DNA of 64,000 bases from Blasia pusilla (Eukaryota; Marchantiophyta; Marchantiopsida; Blasiales): positions 24,614,001 to 24,678,000 of the forward strand of contig CM114271.1 of NCBI GenBank assembly GCA_050084515.1, given 5' to 3'. Both the position numbers and the translations under genes were made by a program. Positions 33,865 to 44,400 of the stretch are shown here, in pieces (within the stretch, counting starts at the first letter, position 1; every line of letters starts with the position of its first letter). The notes under the pieces are model-generated. The model was not told the origin of the DNA. It saw only the letters and a program-made list of their open reading frames with translations, and did no database searches.

Positions 33865-34964
33865 TTAAGAAACGAAAGATGGAGTGGTCTGAGCAGTCTG
33901 ATCTTCAAGAACTACAGCATCATGAGAGAGAATGATAGTTTTGTCTCTCAGTCTCTCGAGACGCGAGGCTTTGCTTTGGTCACTGTAACCAAGGAAAATG
34001 CATTCCTCGATGCGAAAATCCAGCTTTGCATGAGGATCATTGATTTTAGCAAATGCATGGCTTCCAAAAATACGAAGATGAGATAACACAGGTTTACGAT
34101 TAAACTATAACTCATATGGTGTTTTGGAAAGTGGCAATGCTTTGCTCGGAAGACGATTTTGCAAATAATTAGCACTAACCAAAGCTTCACCCCAATAAGT
34201 CTTGGGAAGCAGAATGGAAAAGCATAGAACGGACATAATTAGCAAGAAACACCATTTTTCCGTGGTGTGTAGGGAACAATGAACTGCCTGGAGATTCCTC
34301 GAGAATGGAAGAAGTCTAAGAAAGCAGATGACTTAAATTCCCCACCATTGTCGGATCGCAATGTCTGAATGCGTCAAGGGTGATGTTATGTCTCTACATT
34401 AGCCACAAATTGAGTGAAACGGGAAGAACCTTCGGATTTGTAATGGAGGAGGGAAACAGTAGTATACTGGGAGAAATCGTCAATAAAGACCATGAAATAA
34501 CGAAAACCCAAATGAGTAGGGGGAGAAATAGGCCCGCAAATATCTGTATGAATTAATTCTAAAACATTAAGAGCTGTATAGACTGGAGTAGTGTTAGAAA
34601 AAGGTTTTCCAGTCTGCTTGCCATGTAGGCAGGCTCAACATGAAGAAATCTGAGAGGGATTATGCCGTGGAAGTCCGCCAGCCATTTGCTGATTTTGAAG
34701 TTGAGAAACATGAGCGGCGCTGATGTGACCCAAATGGTGATGCCACATATCAGCGATCGTGGGAAGAATCGCAGTGGAAACTGTAATGGGAGAAAATCGG
34801 GAGGGTGGAAGGACAACTTCTCCGAGTCTGTACAAATCATTGATTAAATAACATGTTGTGATGATATGGTATGTAGAATCACGGAGTATGCACTTTCCGT
34901 TTTGAATCAAGGCAGATCCTCCTGAAGTGTCTAGTTGCTTGACTGAGAAAAGATTTTTCTTCAA
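33865..34964 (-). pseudogene. copia protease/integrase region
   Basis: From 34964 the frame reads KNLFSVKQLDTSG and then WHHHLGHISAAHVSQLQN, the GAG-pre-integrase zinc-binding region (H-H...). Stops and frame changes follow near 34,635 and 34,200. At 34089-33865 the frame gives LRIFGSHAFAKIND and KLDFRIEECIFLGYSD, the conserved C-terminal part of copia integrases. The catalytic core lies between in broken frames. Confidence 0.75.
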
Positions 34965-35413
34965 GCTTGGTATAAAGAAAACATTCCGAAGAATGTATCG
35001 AATACCATTAGTCTGAAGGATCTCAACGTATCCAGATCCTTTTATCTCCAGACTAGAGTTATCACCTAGGAAAACATACGAAGATTTTTCATACGGAGTG
35101 TAATTGAAAAATTAATCACTGGAGAAGGCCATATGATGAGTAGCACGGGTATCAAGATACCATGTGTTATCTTCAATATCTGAAGCCAAAGTTGAATAGG
35201 CAACGGTAGAGAAGAGATGAGACGTAAAATTTGCTTTTGGAGCAGACAATCTAGACTGCATTTGCTGATCTGCAAGACGTTTTCGGAAACCTTTAATATG
35301 ATGCCCCTACAAATTGCAGTAGAAACACTTCATTTTCTTATAAGTGTTCTGCTGATTGGAGGATGAAGCCTGCCAATCAGCTTGATGATTGGACGATTCG
35401 CCATGTGGAATTG

Positions 35414-36181
35414 TCATAGAAGCAGGAACAAATCCTGATTTGAAAGGACCAAAGCCTTTCTGAGAAGATTTGCCTCAACCGTAACCTCTGAACGAGCCCC
35501 CTTGCCTCGATTGCCGAATTTGGACTTCGATTGAAAAGGGGCAAAACCTCGTCCAACAAAAAGAGCTGAGGACGGTTCAGTAGTCTGCGTCTTCATCATT
35601 TTCTCTCTAAGAAGGAAAGTGATCACAGATTGCAAAGTAAGGTTACTGTGACCTCGCAATGAGGTCAATAAGTTGCGATAACTACTGGGCATTGATCGCA
35701 TCAATGCAAGATACTGATTTTCATCAATAGGCATCGATCCAGTAGCGTGGAGTTGATCAATCAATGTCCTAAATTGATGGACATGTTTGGTAACACTATC
35801 GCCTTCTTTCATCTTAAGAGTTTGCAATTCATCTTGCAGATACATTTTTGTGACAGTGTCATGGGCTTGGTATAAAGAATCTAATTTTGTCCAGTCTTCC
35901 GCTGCAGTCGTAGCGGAATTGATATGATGAAATTGCAAATTGTCTAAACGATTCGCTATGAAGGATAAGGAAATTCGGTTGAGAATCTCCCATTCGTGGA
36001 CACTCCCAGCGCCGGTGGTAGGAGCGGTAGCGGCTGCTGGCTTTGGAGTTGTTCCTTCTACGATGCCTACTAAATCTTCGGCATCAAGGTACAATCTCAT
36101 GCGTAATCTCCAGATATAGAAATAGGTCCTGTCAAATTTCGGGATGTCGTCAATCTTGAGGAACATGTTAGAATTCACCAT
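35414..36181 (-). pseudogene. copia Gag (UBN2-type)
   Basis: About 255 open codons start at an ATG 211 bp inside the 5' LTR. They contain the UBN2-type gag pattern: FDRTYFYIWRLRMRLYL near residue 17, AAEDWTKLDSLYQAHD near 95, and YLQDELQTLKMKEGDSV with HVHQFRTLIDQL after it. Downstream, near 35,330-35,290, a zinc-knuckle-like CFYC...GHH segment is interrupted by a stop codon and its last Cys position is Phe. The protein would coat element RNA in particles. Confidence 0.85.
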
Positions 36182-36380
36182 CGTGAATTGATGAAAATGA
36201 TAGAAAACGGGTGAAGGACTTCGAATTCGTAAGAATCAGAAGTCTGCAGCCACCAAGCAATCAGAAATGAGAAAGGCGTTTGAGCATAAGGCGTCCCCTC
36301 TACTCTAGGAATGTTGAAGCGTCCCTCAAATTCCAATCCTTTCTTGAAAATCGTAAAAGAAAGTAGCGACTAGCGACTAG

Positions 36381-36392
36381 GCTCTGATACCA
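36381..36392 (-). other. Primer-binding site (initiator tRNA-Met type)
   Basis: On the minus strand TGGTATCAGAGC abuts the 5' LTR with no gap. This is the standard primer site of plant copia elements, complementary to the 3' end of initiator tRNA-Met. Confidence 0.95.
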
Positions 36393-36718
36393 TGTGAGAA
36401 TTGCGGAATGAATTGAAATTACGTTTGTACTCTCTGTGTTCTCTATATTAATAGATTGAAAGCCGATACATAAGTAGTAAAGTCTGCTCTAAACTAAGAG
36501 TTGTAATCAAAATACGTGACGGTAACTGTGTCACTTCAGAAATGTCTCATAGCTGCGTATCATTTCGCAAGATGAAACGTTACTAGCAGTAATCAATGGT
36601 CACAAACAGAACATTGATCCTAATCTAATCTAGATCGTCCGTATGGATTGATCCGTGTGATCAATTCTTGGATCAGTACTCTAATGATTTGTTTCGCTGG
36701 ACTAATTGATTTCCTACA
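36393..36718 (-). repeat. 5' LTR of the copia element
   Basis: 326 bp, equal in length to its partner; differences are all substitutions, several of them transitions such as GCC/GTT and CTA/CTG. It would hold the element promoter. Confidence 0.95.
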
Positions 36719-36948
36719 ATATGTACGTAAATGGATAGTTTGTTGGATTTTTTGGAATCATTTGCATACATACGCTATAGGATTCATATAATAGATGGAT
36801 CGCGGACATGTGTTGATGACTAACACTGAATATTCGCATGACATCACATTTCTTGGAGCTCTTGGATATCCCTTCTCAACTATAGCTCATATCAATGAGA
36901 ATTTGCTCTTCAAATTAGTGGAGATTAGGGTGGGGGTGGTTCCCAAGC

Positions 36949-37173
36949 ATGGTTGCACAGAAACGGACAAGTTTGTCCCTATGATAGACATTGATGGACA
37001 AGTTTAGGCATGTCCACGGACATGGATTGCAAAAGGTGCCACAAAGGCAAGTGGGGAGGATAAGAAAGAAGAGGGAGATGGGACCCACATGGACAAGTCC
37101 TTCTATAGGACGAACATAAGTCCATGGACATTGACATGTATACACACACAGACTTTGTCCATATGCAACCTTG
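36949..37173 (-). mobile_element. MITE, second copy (Mutator-like)
   Basis: Inverted copy of the 8996-9312 element, 225 bp, starting ATGGTTGCA and ending TGCAACCTTG on the plus strand. It shares blocks such as AACAAGGTTGCATATGGACA with the other copy. Flanks TTCCCAAGC and TTGCTAAGG match at 6 of 9 positions, consistent with a decayed 9-bp target duplication. Confidence 0.7.
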
Positions 37174-37199
37174 TTGCTAAGGAAAGGGAAGTTAACCAA

Positions 37200-39200
37200 G
37201 AATGGTTGGTTTTCTAAGTGAGAGGGTGTCAGGATTCATGGCTAAGGGAAATCTATGGTCTTACATAGAAGAGTGTAAAATAATTTTGACAATAATAACT
37301 ACCTAATTTAAAAAAGGTGATATCATAATATGCTATTCTCTTTTTCCCCTCCTAGACGAAATCCCTTCCCAATTACTTTTTTTTTAAACCCCTATGAAGT
37401 CTTTCCTTGCTGAGAATTTTTAGCTTTCTCTCATTCCCTCTGATATCAAAGATTCCACTTTTTTTTTTCCAAAATTATATTTCTATTTAGAACATGTTGT
37501 GTGTGATATTCAAAATTATTTAAAATTTTCGTACAAAAATTAAACATGTTTATTTTTAAGGTCCTACTTGAAAATTAATTCATTAGAACATTTGAAAAAA
37601 AATGACATATGGCCTTTGTAGAGTGTTAGGGAGCATGCAATGCAGGGAAAAGAATTCCATAGAAAATATTTCAATAATACACCTTTTTTTTTCTTTTCAA
37701 TTAAAAACTATGTCAATGATAAAACTGCCATCGCATAATTTTTTTTACATTTTAATGACAAATTAAATTAATTAATTTTGAGAACATAATAATGATGGAT
37801 TCTCCCATTAGCTAATTGGGAAAATATATGACTAGCTTACTGTTCAACGATTGATACCGAACACTTTAGAATATTTTATAGTTCTTATTCTTAACACCAA
37901 AAATAATAAAAGTTAGGAGAAAGATATTACGTGATCTACCTAATCATATGTACTATATTTAGAAGTCTTTTGTAGCCATGCAAAAGCACCACGATCATCT
38001 CTAGCCTTCCCTCTTCTCAAGGATTCAAAACATAGAGGATTTTGTAAAAGGATTTATGAGTAAATAAAAAATCCTTTTCATGTAAAAAAAATAACTTGTT
38101 TTCTGTCTACCTCTCCCATATTGAAAAAACTAAACCACTTTGAAAGATTTATTCTATATTTCCTTCTTTTTTTAATCTGTTTTTCTTTCCAATTCTTTCT
38201 TCTCTTCGATCATTTCGTACAAATTAAGTATTTGTAATTGCCAAAAAAAAAAAACATTTTATATCCCTGTATCAAAGTATCAAGAAAGATATAGTACAAG
38301 TCACTCATGCTCAAGTCTGCCACCTTTCGGTGTAGATCACAAGATCCTATCCCATCAATTACATACATGCTTTTGCTTTTTGAGTTGTCCTCTACCCGCA
38401 TTGCCTTGCTCTGCATTACCACAAAGCCTCCCGGACGTTAATAAACTCCGAATGGAAAGAAGTTAGTCGAGTCAAAGCTGATGAGAAGGAGAAGGGCCAG
38501 CTCTCGCACCAGGCTACTAGGTACGACAGCTTGTGTCACCTAACATTATAAAATAATTAACATATGCCACGTGCTATCTCCAATAATTATACAAGAAAAA
38601 ATTTGATTGATTTTAGAAAACAAAAAATTCTGGTTTTTAGATTTTGATCTCCTTCATGATACTAGAGATGGACTATACACATAGAGCAAGACACTAGAGA
38701 TGGACTATATACACATAGAGCAAGACACACTGGGTAATCCGTCCTCTCCTCTCCACAGGTAAACCTTCGATTAGGCATACTGAATAAATTAGGCGTACTA
38801 AAAAATTCTCTCAAGTTTCTTTATTTTTAAAACACAAGAATCTTGATCTTGCAAAAGCAATTACATATACGCAATCAGAAAAGAAAGAACACGCTAATCC
38901 TAGTTTTTAAATACCATGTAAACAAACCACCCTCAACAACCCAACCCGTCTATAAGGGGAAGACGAATGTAGAAATGGCTCTTATAGAAAGCCTTCAAAC
39001 TTCGTTCAAACTATAAGGAAATCCTGGAAAGATCCGACTTGAGTTGCATGAACGAAAGCGAAGAAGAGAAACACGAACGAAAAGCTCCCAACTCCCAAAA
39101 CGAACTCACATAAACGGTTAGATCGTCCAAGTCGAGTTGTACGTACCAGCACTATGAGAAGCTCCAAATAAGTCCACGTCCGAGGAAGAGACACTACTAC
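37200..39200. other. AT-rich intergenic DNA
   Basis: Homopolymer A/T runs and no coding sequence recognised. A local ~34-bp tandem duplication (ACTAGAGATGGACTAT...AGCAAGAC) lies at about 38,661-38,727. Confidence 0.5.
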
Positions 39201-40047
39201 TACCGTCGAAGCTATGCTTCAACTCCACATCCGACGAACAGACCCAGATGGGCTTCCTATGGAGACACCTGTCCTTGGGAGGGCTTCATATCGAGACACC
39301 TCCTTGGGAGGGCTTCATATCGAGTCCCTTCTCGTTTCTCTGCAACCAAACGCTCCTGCCAGTGCGAGTACCCACCGAGTGCTCGAGATCTGTGTCTTCC
39401 ACCTTTCGCCGACGAGTGTTAGGTGTCTCCGACTCCATTCGTTTCGTAAGTCATATAACCGTGCAGTCCGAGGGTCAGAATCGGCTCGAACGGCTCGAAA
39501 GGACCGATTTCGTGTCAGGGCTTCATATCGAGTCCCTTCTCGTTTCAGAGAAACGAGCATGGACAGAGCCCATGCAATCCCACATTCCGGTAGATGACGT
39601 GAGGTGATTCTTTCTTGCTTTGTTTGGCATGTGGATGACCGATAACACGAACCTGTGGCTGTTGCGCTTTATGGCCCCAACACGACGGCGCAGTGGAGGC
39701 ACACGGTTTAAGAATCTTCTAAGTTGTTAACGTAGAGGTAACCCTCCAACAAGCACGACCAAGAGACTCGGCCCAATTAAAGTTAGTTAAGAAAGAATCC
39801 CGAGAATTCCTTAAGCTGGTCTCTAATTTTTTGACAAGCATCGGCGTAATAACAAAAGAAAATACCAACTGAACTCAGTTTTGGAACAGTGTTGGTGATT
39901 GAATAGTGGCATATGCAGTCGCTTCTTCGAGGATATGGAGTCGTTTCAGGGAGAACTTGAGGATATGGAGTCGTTTCTTAAATTACCTGCCCGGACCTTC
40001 TGCCCGACGGCAACTAAGGACTTCCCTTCTTGGAGAGCTTGAGTCCA
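39201..40047. repeat. Region with repeated GGGCTTCATATCGAG modules
   Basis: GGGCTTCATATCGAG occurs three times (about 39,281, 39,310 and 39,518); the second and third continue into TCCCTTCTCGTTTC. The sequence AGGATATGGAGTCGTTTC is repeated near 39,932 and 39,960. Open frames here show no recognisable domain. The identity of the repeat is unknown. Confidence 0.55.
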
Positions 40048-40104
40048 TGGTCCAAGATTGTACGGCAAGGACCAAATGACTCCTTACCGTACAATCTTGG
40101 ACCA
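40048..40104. repeat. Near-perfect hairpin, 23-bp stem
   Basis: Arms 40048-40070 and 40082-40104 pair at 22 of 23 positions around an 11-base loop. The left arm begins TGGTCCAAGATTGTACGG. Downstream near 40,185-40,230 a diverged single-sided copy recurs (TTCTTGGAGAGCCTGAG, then AGGATTGTACGGTGAGG). The pairing and the nearby related copy suggest a foldback transposon. Confidence 0.85.
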
Positions 40105-41417
40105 TGCAATCCGAAGTGCTAGAGGTCTCTGCCGAAGTAGGGGCGGCAATGGGTTTCCAGGCTCTGATGTGACAGACCTTTACCTCTTCTTGGAGAGCCT
40201 GAGATTTCCAAGTCTAGGATTGTACGGTGAGGTGCGAAGTAGTGAAAGCTCCTTTTCCGATACTTGAACAGACCAAATGACTTCGACAGCATGGGTTTCT
40301 CGAATTCCTCATACACGTAGCACCATCGTTTCTCTCACTGCTAAAGGCCATGGTGCGAGTCACCGATTTCCTCTTGATATCCACACTTACTTTTACAAAG
40401 CTCTATCTTTTCTTTGCCGCTCAGGAAGCAAGCACATACTCAACTTGAGGTGTCTCCCCAAGAAAGATTATTTCAAATACTCTACCGCACTACTCCAAGG
40501 GTGTGGAGTTGAATTTGGCGCCCAAAGTGCTCCTTCTGCAACAACAGAACTAAATCTGGCACCTGAAGGGAGTTGTGGAAGCCCATTTACCAGGAAGGCT
40601 TGGCCAGGATGACCTGATGCACTCGAAATTAGACAGTCTCCCTGCTCGGCTCCTTCTTCCCGTTCAGAAATACCCCAGTACCAAGTAACCGAGGAAAATT
40701 ACCAGGCACTAGGAGTTTCCTTACCTTCGAGACCTTCGAGAGAAAAGAGGTGGCTAAGTTTTGAAGCTTTGATCAAATCACCAAGGAAAAAATCTGGCTA
40801 TGTAATATTAAGCCTGCAGAGTCCCTGAAGATATCGGCAGTCAAACTTACCAGCAGTGTACAGGTCCATTGCAAGTGATGGTGCATCAGCCTTTTAGCTG
40901 AAAGACTTCATATACACTCCACTCAATGTTACACAATTACTGGGAAAAACAGGTTATGCCTAAGTGAGCCACTTTGGATAGGAGTCAAAGCTTCTCATAT
41001 GTTTCTGCCAGCTCGGGCCTCGTCAGACCAGACCTGACCTGACCTGACCTTACCACCAACCTACCTCATTCCTAGTAGCCTACACTATCTAATCACAACT
41101 AGCCAGTCAGTGCTCACATTGCAGCACAAACGGGACTCATGCCTTTACCCATGAAATTCACATTGTTGTAATATTAACAAAACTGGCCTAAGCTGTTGTA
41201 CACAAGGTCCTACACTCTTCCCCAATTATCATTACAAATGGGGGAGCAAGACAAACCAGCACTTGAAGTACATTCTACACGGTAAATCTTGCTCGGCTAA
41301 AACTCAGTTCAGGACTGCAATAAATGGCATCTACAAGAACCCTCTCACAAATGAGGTATCACACAACACTGACTACTACACTCCTCAAACTATAATATAC
41401 TCCTAAGATGTCCAGTG
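40105..41417. other. DCP1 3' flank
   Basis: Contains the downstream part of the DCP1 transcript and intergenic DNA. A 111-codon plus-strand open frame at 40277-40612 has no recognisable domain. A (GACCT)4 run lies at 41031-41050. Confidence 0.4.
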
Positions 41418-44400
41418 CTATGTTGAATGTGCATTAAGCATTTCCCGATACACCATGTCTATGAAGTGGTCATTCTGCAGGTGAAACAAACACATTGTCC
41501 CAAGGTCAATCATACAATAAAGAAACTGTATAAGAGATAACAGGATCTCTGAATGCAAATCCTTCACGTTACTAAGATGCCCCTGTGAGAATACTGCCAT
41601 TTGCTGCAATTTTGAGGAAACTCACAGATAAAAATATTCTACTAAACAGAATTCCGATAAATAATTTCTTACACATTAACAATGATAAATGACTTCAGTT
41701 CCATTCCATCCTCTGTTAAGTCTCTGTACCTAAAACTAGAAAACTTGAAATGTTTTACACATGGTAGAGGTGATACTCGGTTGTTCCATGGATTGTCAAC
41801 ATCTTGAGAGATCCAAAGGAGAGAATGGGAAAGGAGGAGTCAAGGTAGACAAGTTTGAAGAACACTAATTAGCAATCAATATAAACAGATTAATGTTTCC
41901 CAGGAACCTAGAGTACAAACCCAGCTGCAAGTCATCCCATGAAGTGAAGATATATGTCATATAACTGATACCATTAACCAAAGATAAACAGATTCATCAT
42001 CTGTAAGGAGCCAAACACCCTAAAAATCACTGCTTGCGGAATGTGTTTCTGCCAGATATAAGCAGCCTAAACTTCATGTAGCATGACATAACAGAGTTCA
42101 AAGACGTTGATGCAATCATACCTGAAACAAACGGAATAGTGCATCACGAACTCCATCCCTTGTGATGGATAGCCCATGAGGAACAGAAGCTGGGGCAAGC
42201 GAAGGTGGTGGTGCTGGGGGGGGGAAAGGTTGTAGCAAGGGTGCACCATGTGATGGTTGCATAGGGATAGAAGTCGGGACAAGAGCAGTAACTGCAGGTG
42301 CAGATGAGAGAGGAGGAGGGACGAAATAAGAAGGTTTCAGAAGAATGGTCCCACCAAAGTCGGGCACTTCCAAAGATAGAGGTGGGGCCATAGGAGTATG
42401 TGTGTGGGACATGGCAGGAGACGGAGGAGAAGGGGCTGGTACAGGCATGGGAGTGAGATTAGGTGATGAGGCAGAAGAAGGTCGAATAGATAGAGGGTGT
42501 GACACCACTGGAGGTCGTACAGATGTAGAAGCTGAAGTCTCTGGACTGCCAAGATGTGTTGCATTCTGCACCATTCAGCCAAATTCCTAGTGAGTTTCCT
42601 GACTTCATTACATCACACCTGTTTAATTTCTAATAAACCCAGAAGCAATAGGTTGAAAGTACTAAAAAGATCACCAAGATAGAACAAACCCAAAGAACAT
42701 ATGACATTCTCTACCACTTGCTGAGCATGTCATCTGCCTAGCATTTTCCTTCCACAACTCAAGTTGATGCGTGATTGTGGGCTACCGATTCGTGCGTTGC
42801 AATTTCTTGAATCCCACTGACACAGCTCTCAATGAAATCTTTTGATCTGAATTCTTGATCCACTAGCTCAGATGAGGAAAATTTCCCAGGGAAACATCTA
42901 GAAAGAACCAATACCACCCACATTTGTGCAAAATATATAGGGCACCAAGGGCTGTTATTTTGCTGTCACGTGAGAGGAGTCACCAAACAAGGCAAGGGCA
43001 TGGCACCTGTGATCCATTTGGATTTCTCAATTCATCTTCAGGTTTTCTGCAGGTTTGAGGTTTAATCAAAAGCAGAAAACCAAATAAAAATACAAACCCA
43101 GAATTCTTCTATATCCCACGTGCTAGGATGAGATTTAGGAAGCAAGTAACATTGGTTACAAAAATGTACCCTGAAGAACTGCTCCAAAGGCTCTTCCAGA
43201 ACTTCAGATGCTGTTGACGGAGTTGTGGCTGTGGGCTCCAGCGGTCCCTCTACAAGAGCAGCAGTAGGAACTGCTTCTAGTTCCTGAAATTCGGAACTGC
43301 AAAGTCACACATAGATGGTCATTTTGATTAAATTTCACATGCCAATCAGACCACAACTTCTAGACTGAAATTGAAACAATAGAAAACAGATTGATCTGCC
43401 ACAAACTCTACCTATTCTATGAGAGTTGAAACCATGATACCATCAGGTTCCAGATCTCATAAGTGATGCATGAAAAGATTCCTTACATTATCAAAAAAGT
43501 TAAAAGTAACCCACCAGTGCCAACCAGGAATTCCATATGCATCAGGCTTACAACTGATTCCACCAGCACATAATTGTGCAATCATAAAAGGACAGAATGG
43601 TCACCCTAAACCTCTATGCCTGAGCATGCCAAAAAGGCATTTTGCCATACTACAATAAGGCTGTGTCCTCAACAAGGAATCGAGGACATTGGAGGCACTC
43701 AACTGCTCTCAATCTTTTAGTCCAAAAAGTTTTCATTTGCCCCCTTATTTCAAAAGCTACTGATCAGACCATGGCTTAGATACCTCTCATGAGGAAGGAA
43801 AAAAGCATCCAAACAGTTATGGTGAAATGATACTGCACCTTCAAACGAGGTGAAAAAACAGCCATACACAGTAGATTCCAATCAAACAACAATACTAACT
43901 GGGGAAACATGACCAAGAACTGGTCTACAAATCTCGAGGTAAGACCTAGTTGAAACAATGATTTACAGCACTAATAGACTAGTAGCTATAGAACCTACCT
44001 TAATTGGACAAATATAAAAATAGACTCAGAGGAGGTTAGTACATGGGACTGCCACTGTGAGCACTATATGAGTGCCTCAGGTGGCACCAGACTTTGGATG
44101 ACACTAGTAATGGATGGATGTAAAGAGAAAAGCGGAATCTACCATGTGAAACAAGTGAGACCCTTATACTCTACAAAAACGTACACTTCAAACAGTCACA
44201 TGAAAATGCACATCGTATTAGAGCAAGTAACCCTCTTGTATTTCTGAGGAATTTGACAGGTTAGGACAAGAAGAACATTACTGAAATAGAACACTTTGAG
44301 GGGGACCGCACTGTACACATAATTACATTACATTATTGCCTTTTGATGATGCTAGCATTATTGCCTTTTGATGATGCTAGCAATGGATGCACCCAAGAGG

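Larger units (their letters stand above)
31544..36718 (-). mobile_element. Ty1/copia LTR retrotransposon, structurally complete, coding-dead
   Basis: The 5,175-bp element lies in minus orientation. LTRs of 326 bp at 31544-31869 and 36393-36718 start TGTGAGAATTG and end TTTCCTACA. Perfect 5-bp target duplications ATATG flank it (31539-31543, 36719-36723). A tRNA-Met primer site and a polypurine tract sit at the expected places. Gag, integrase, RT and RNase H follow in Ty1/copia order but are interrupted. By eye the LTRs differ at about 16 of 326 sites (near 5%), so insertion is not recent. Confidence 0.96.

Noticed and set aside
40048-40104. Plant microRNA precursor
   Set aside because: The stem is too short and the loop too tight for a typical plant pri-miRNA, and a related half-copy nearby favours a transposon origin. 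Small-RNA data would be needed.
40277-40612. 111-codon open frame downstream of DCP1
   Set aside because: No recognisable domain, and adjacent sequence is repeat-like.
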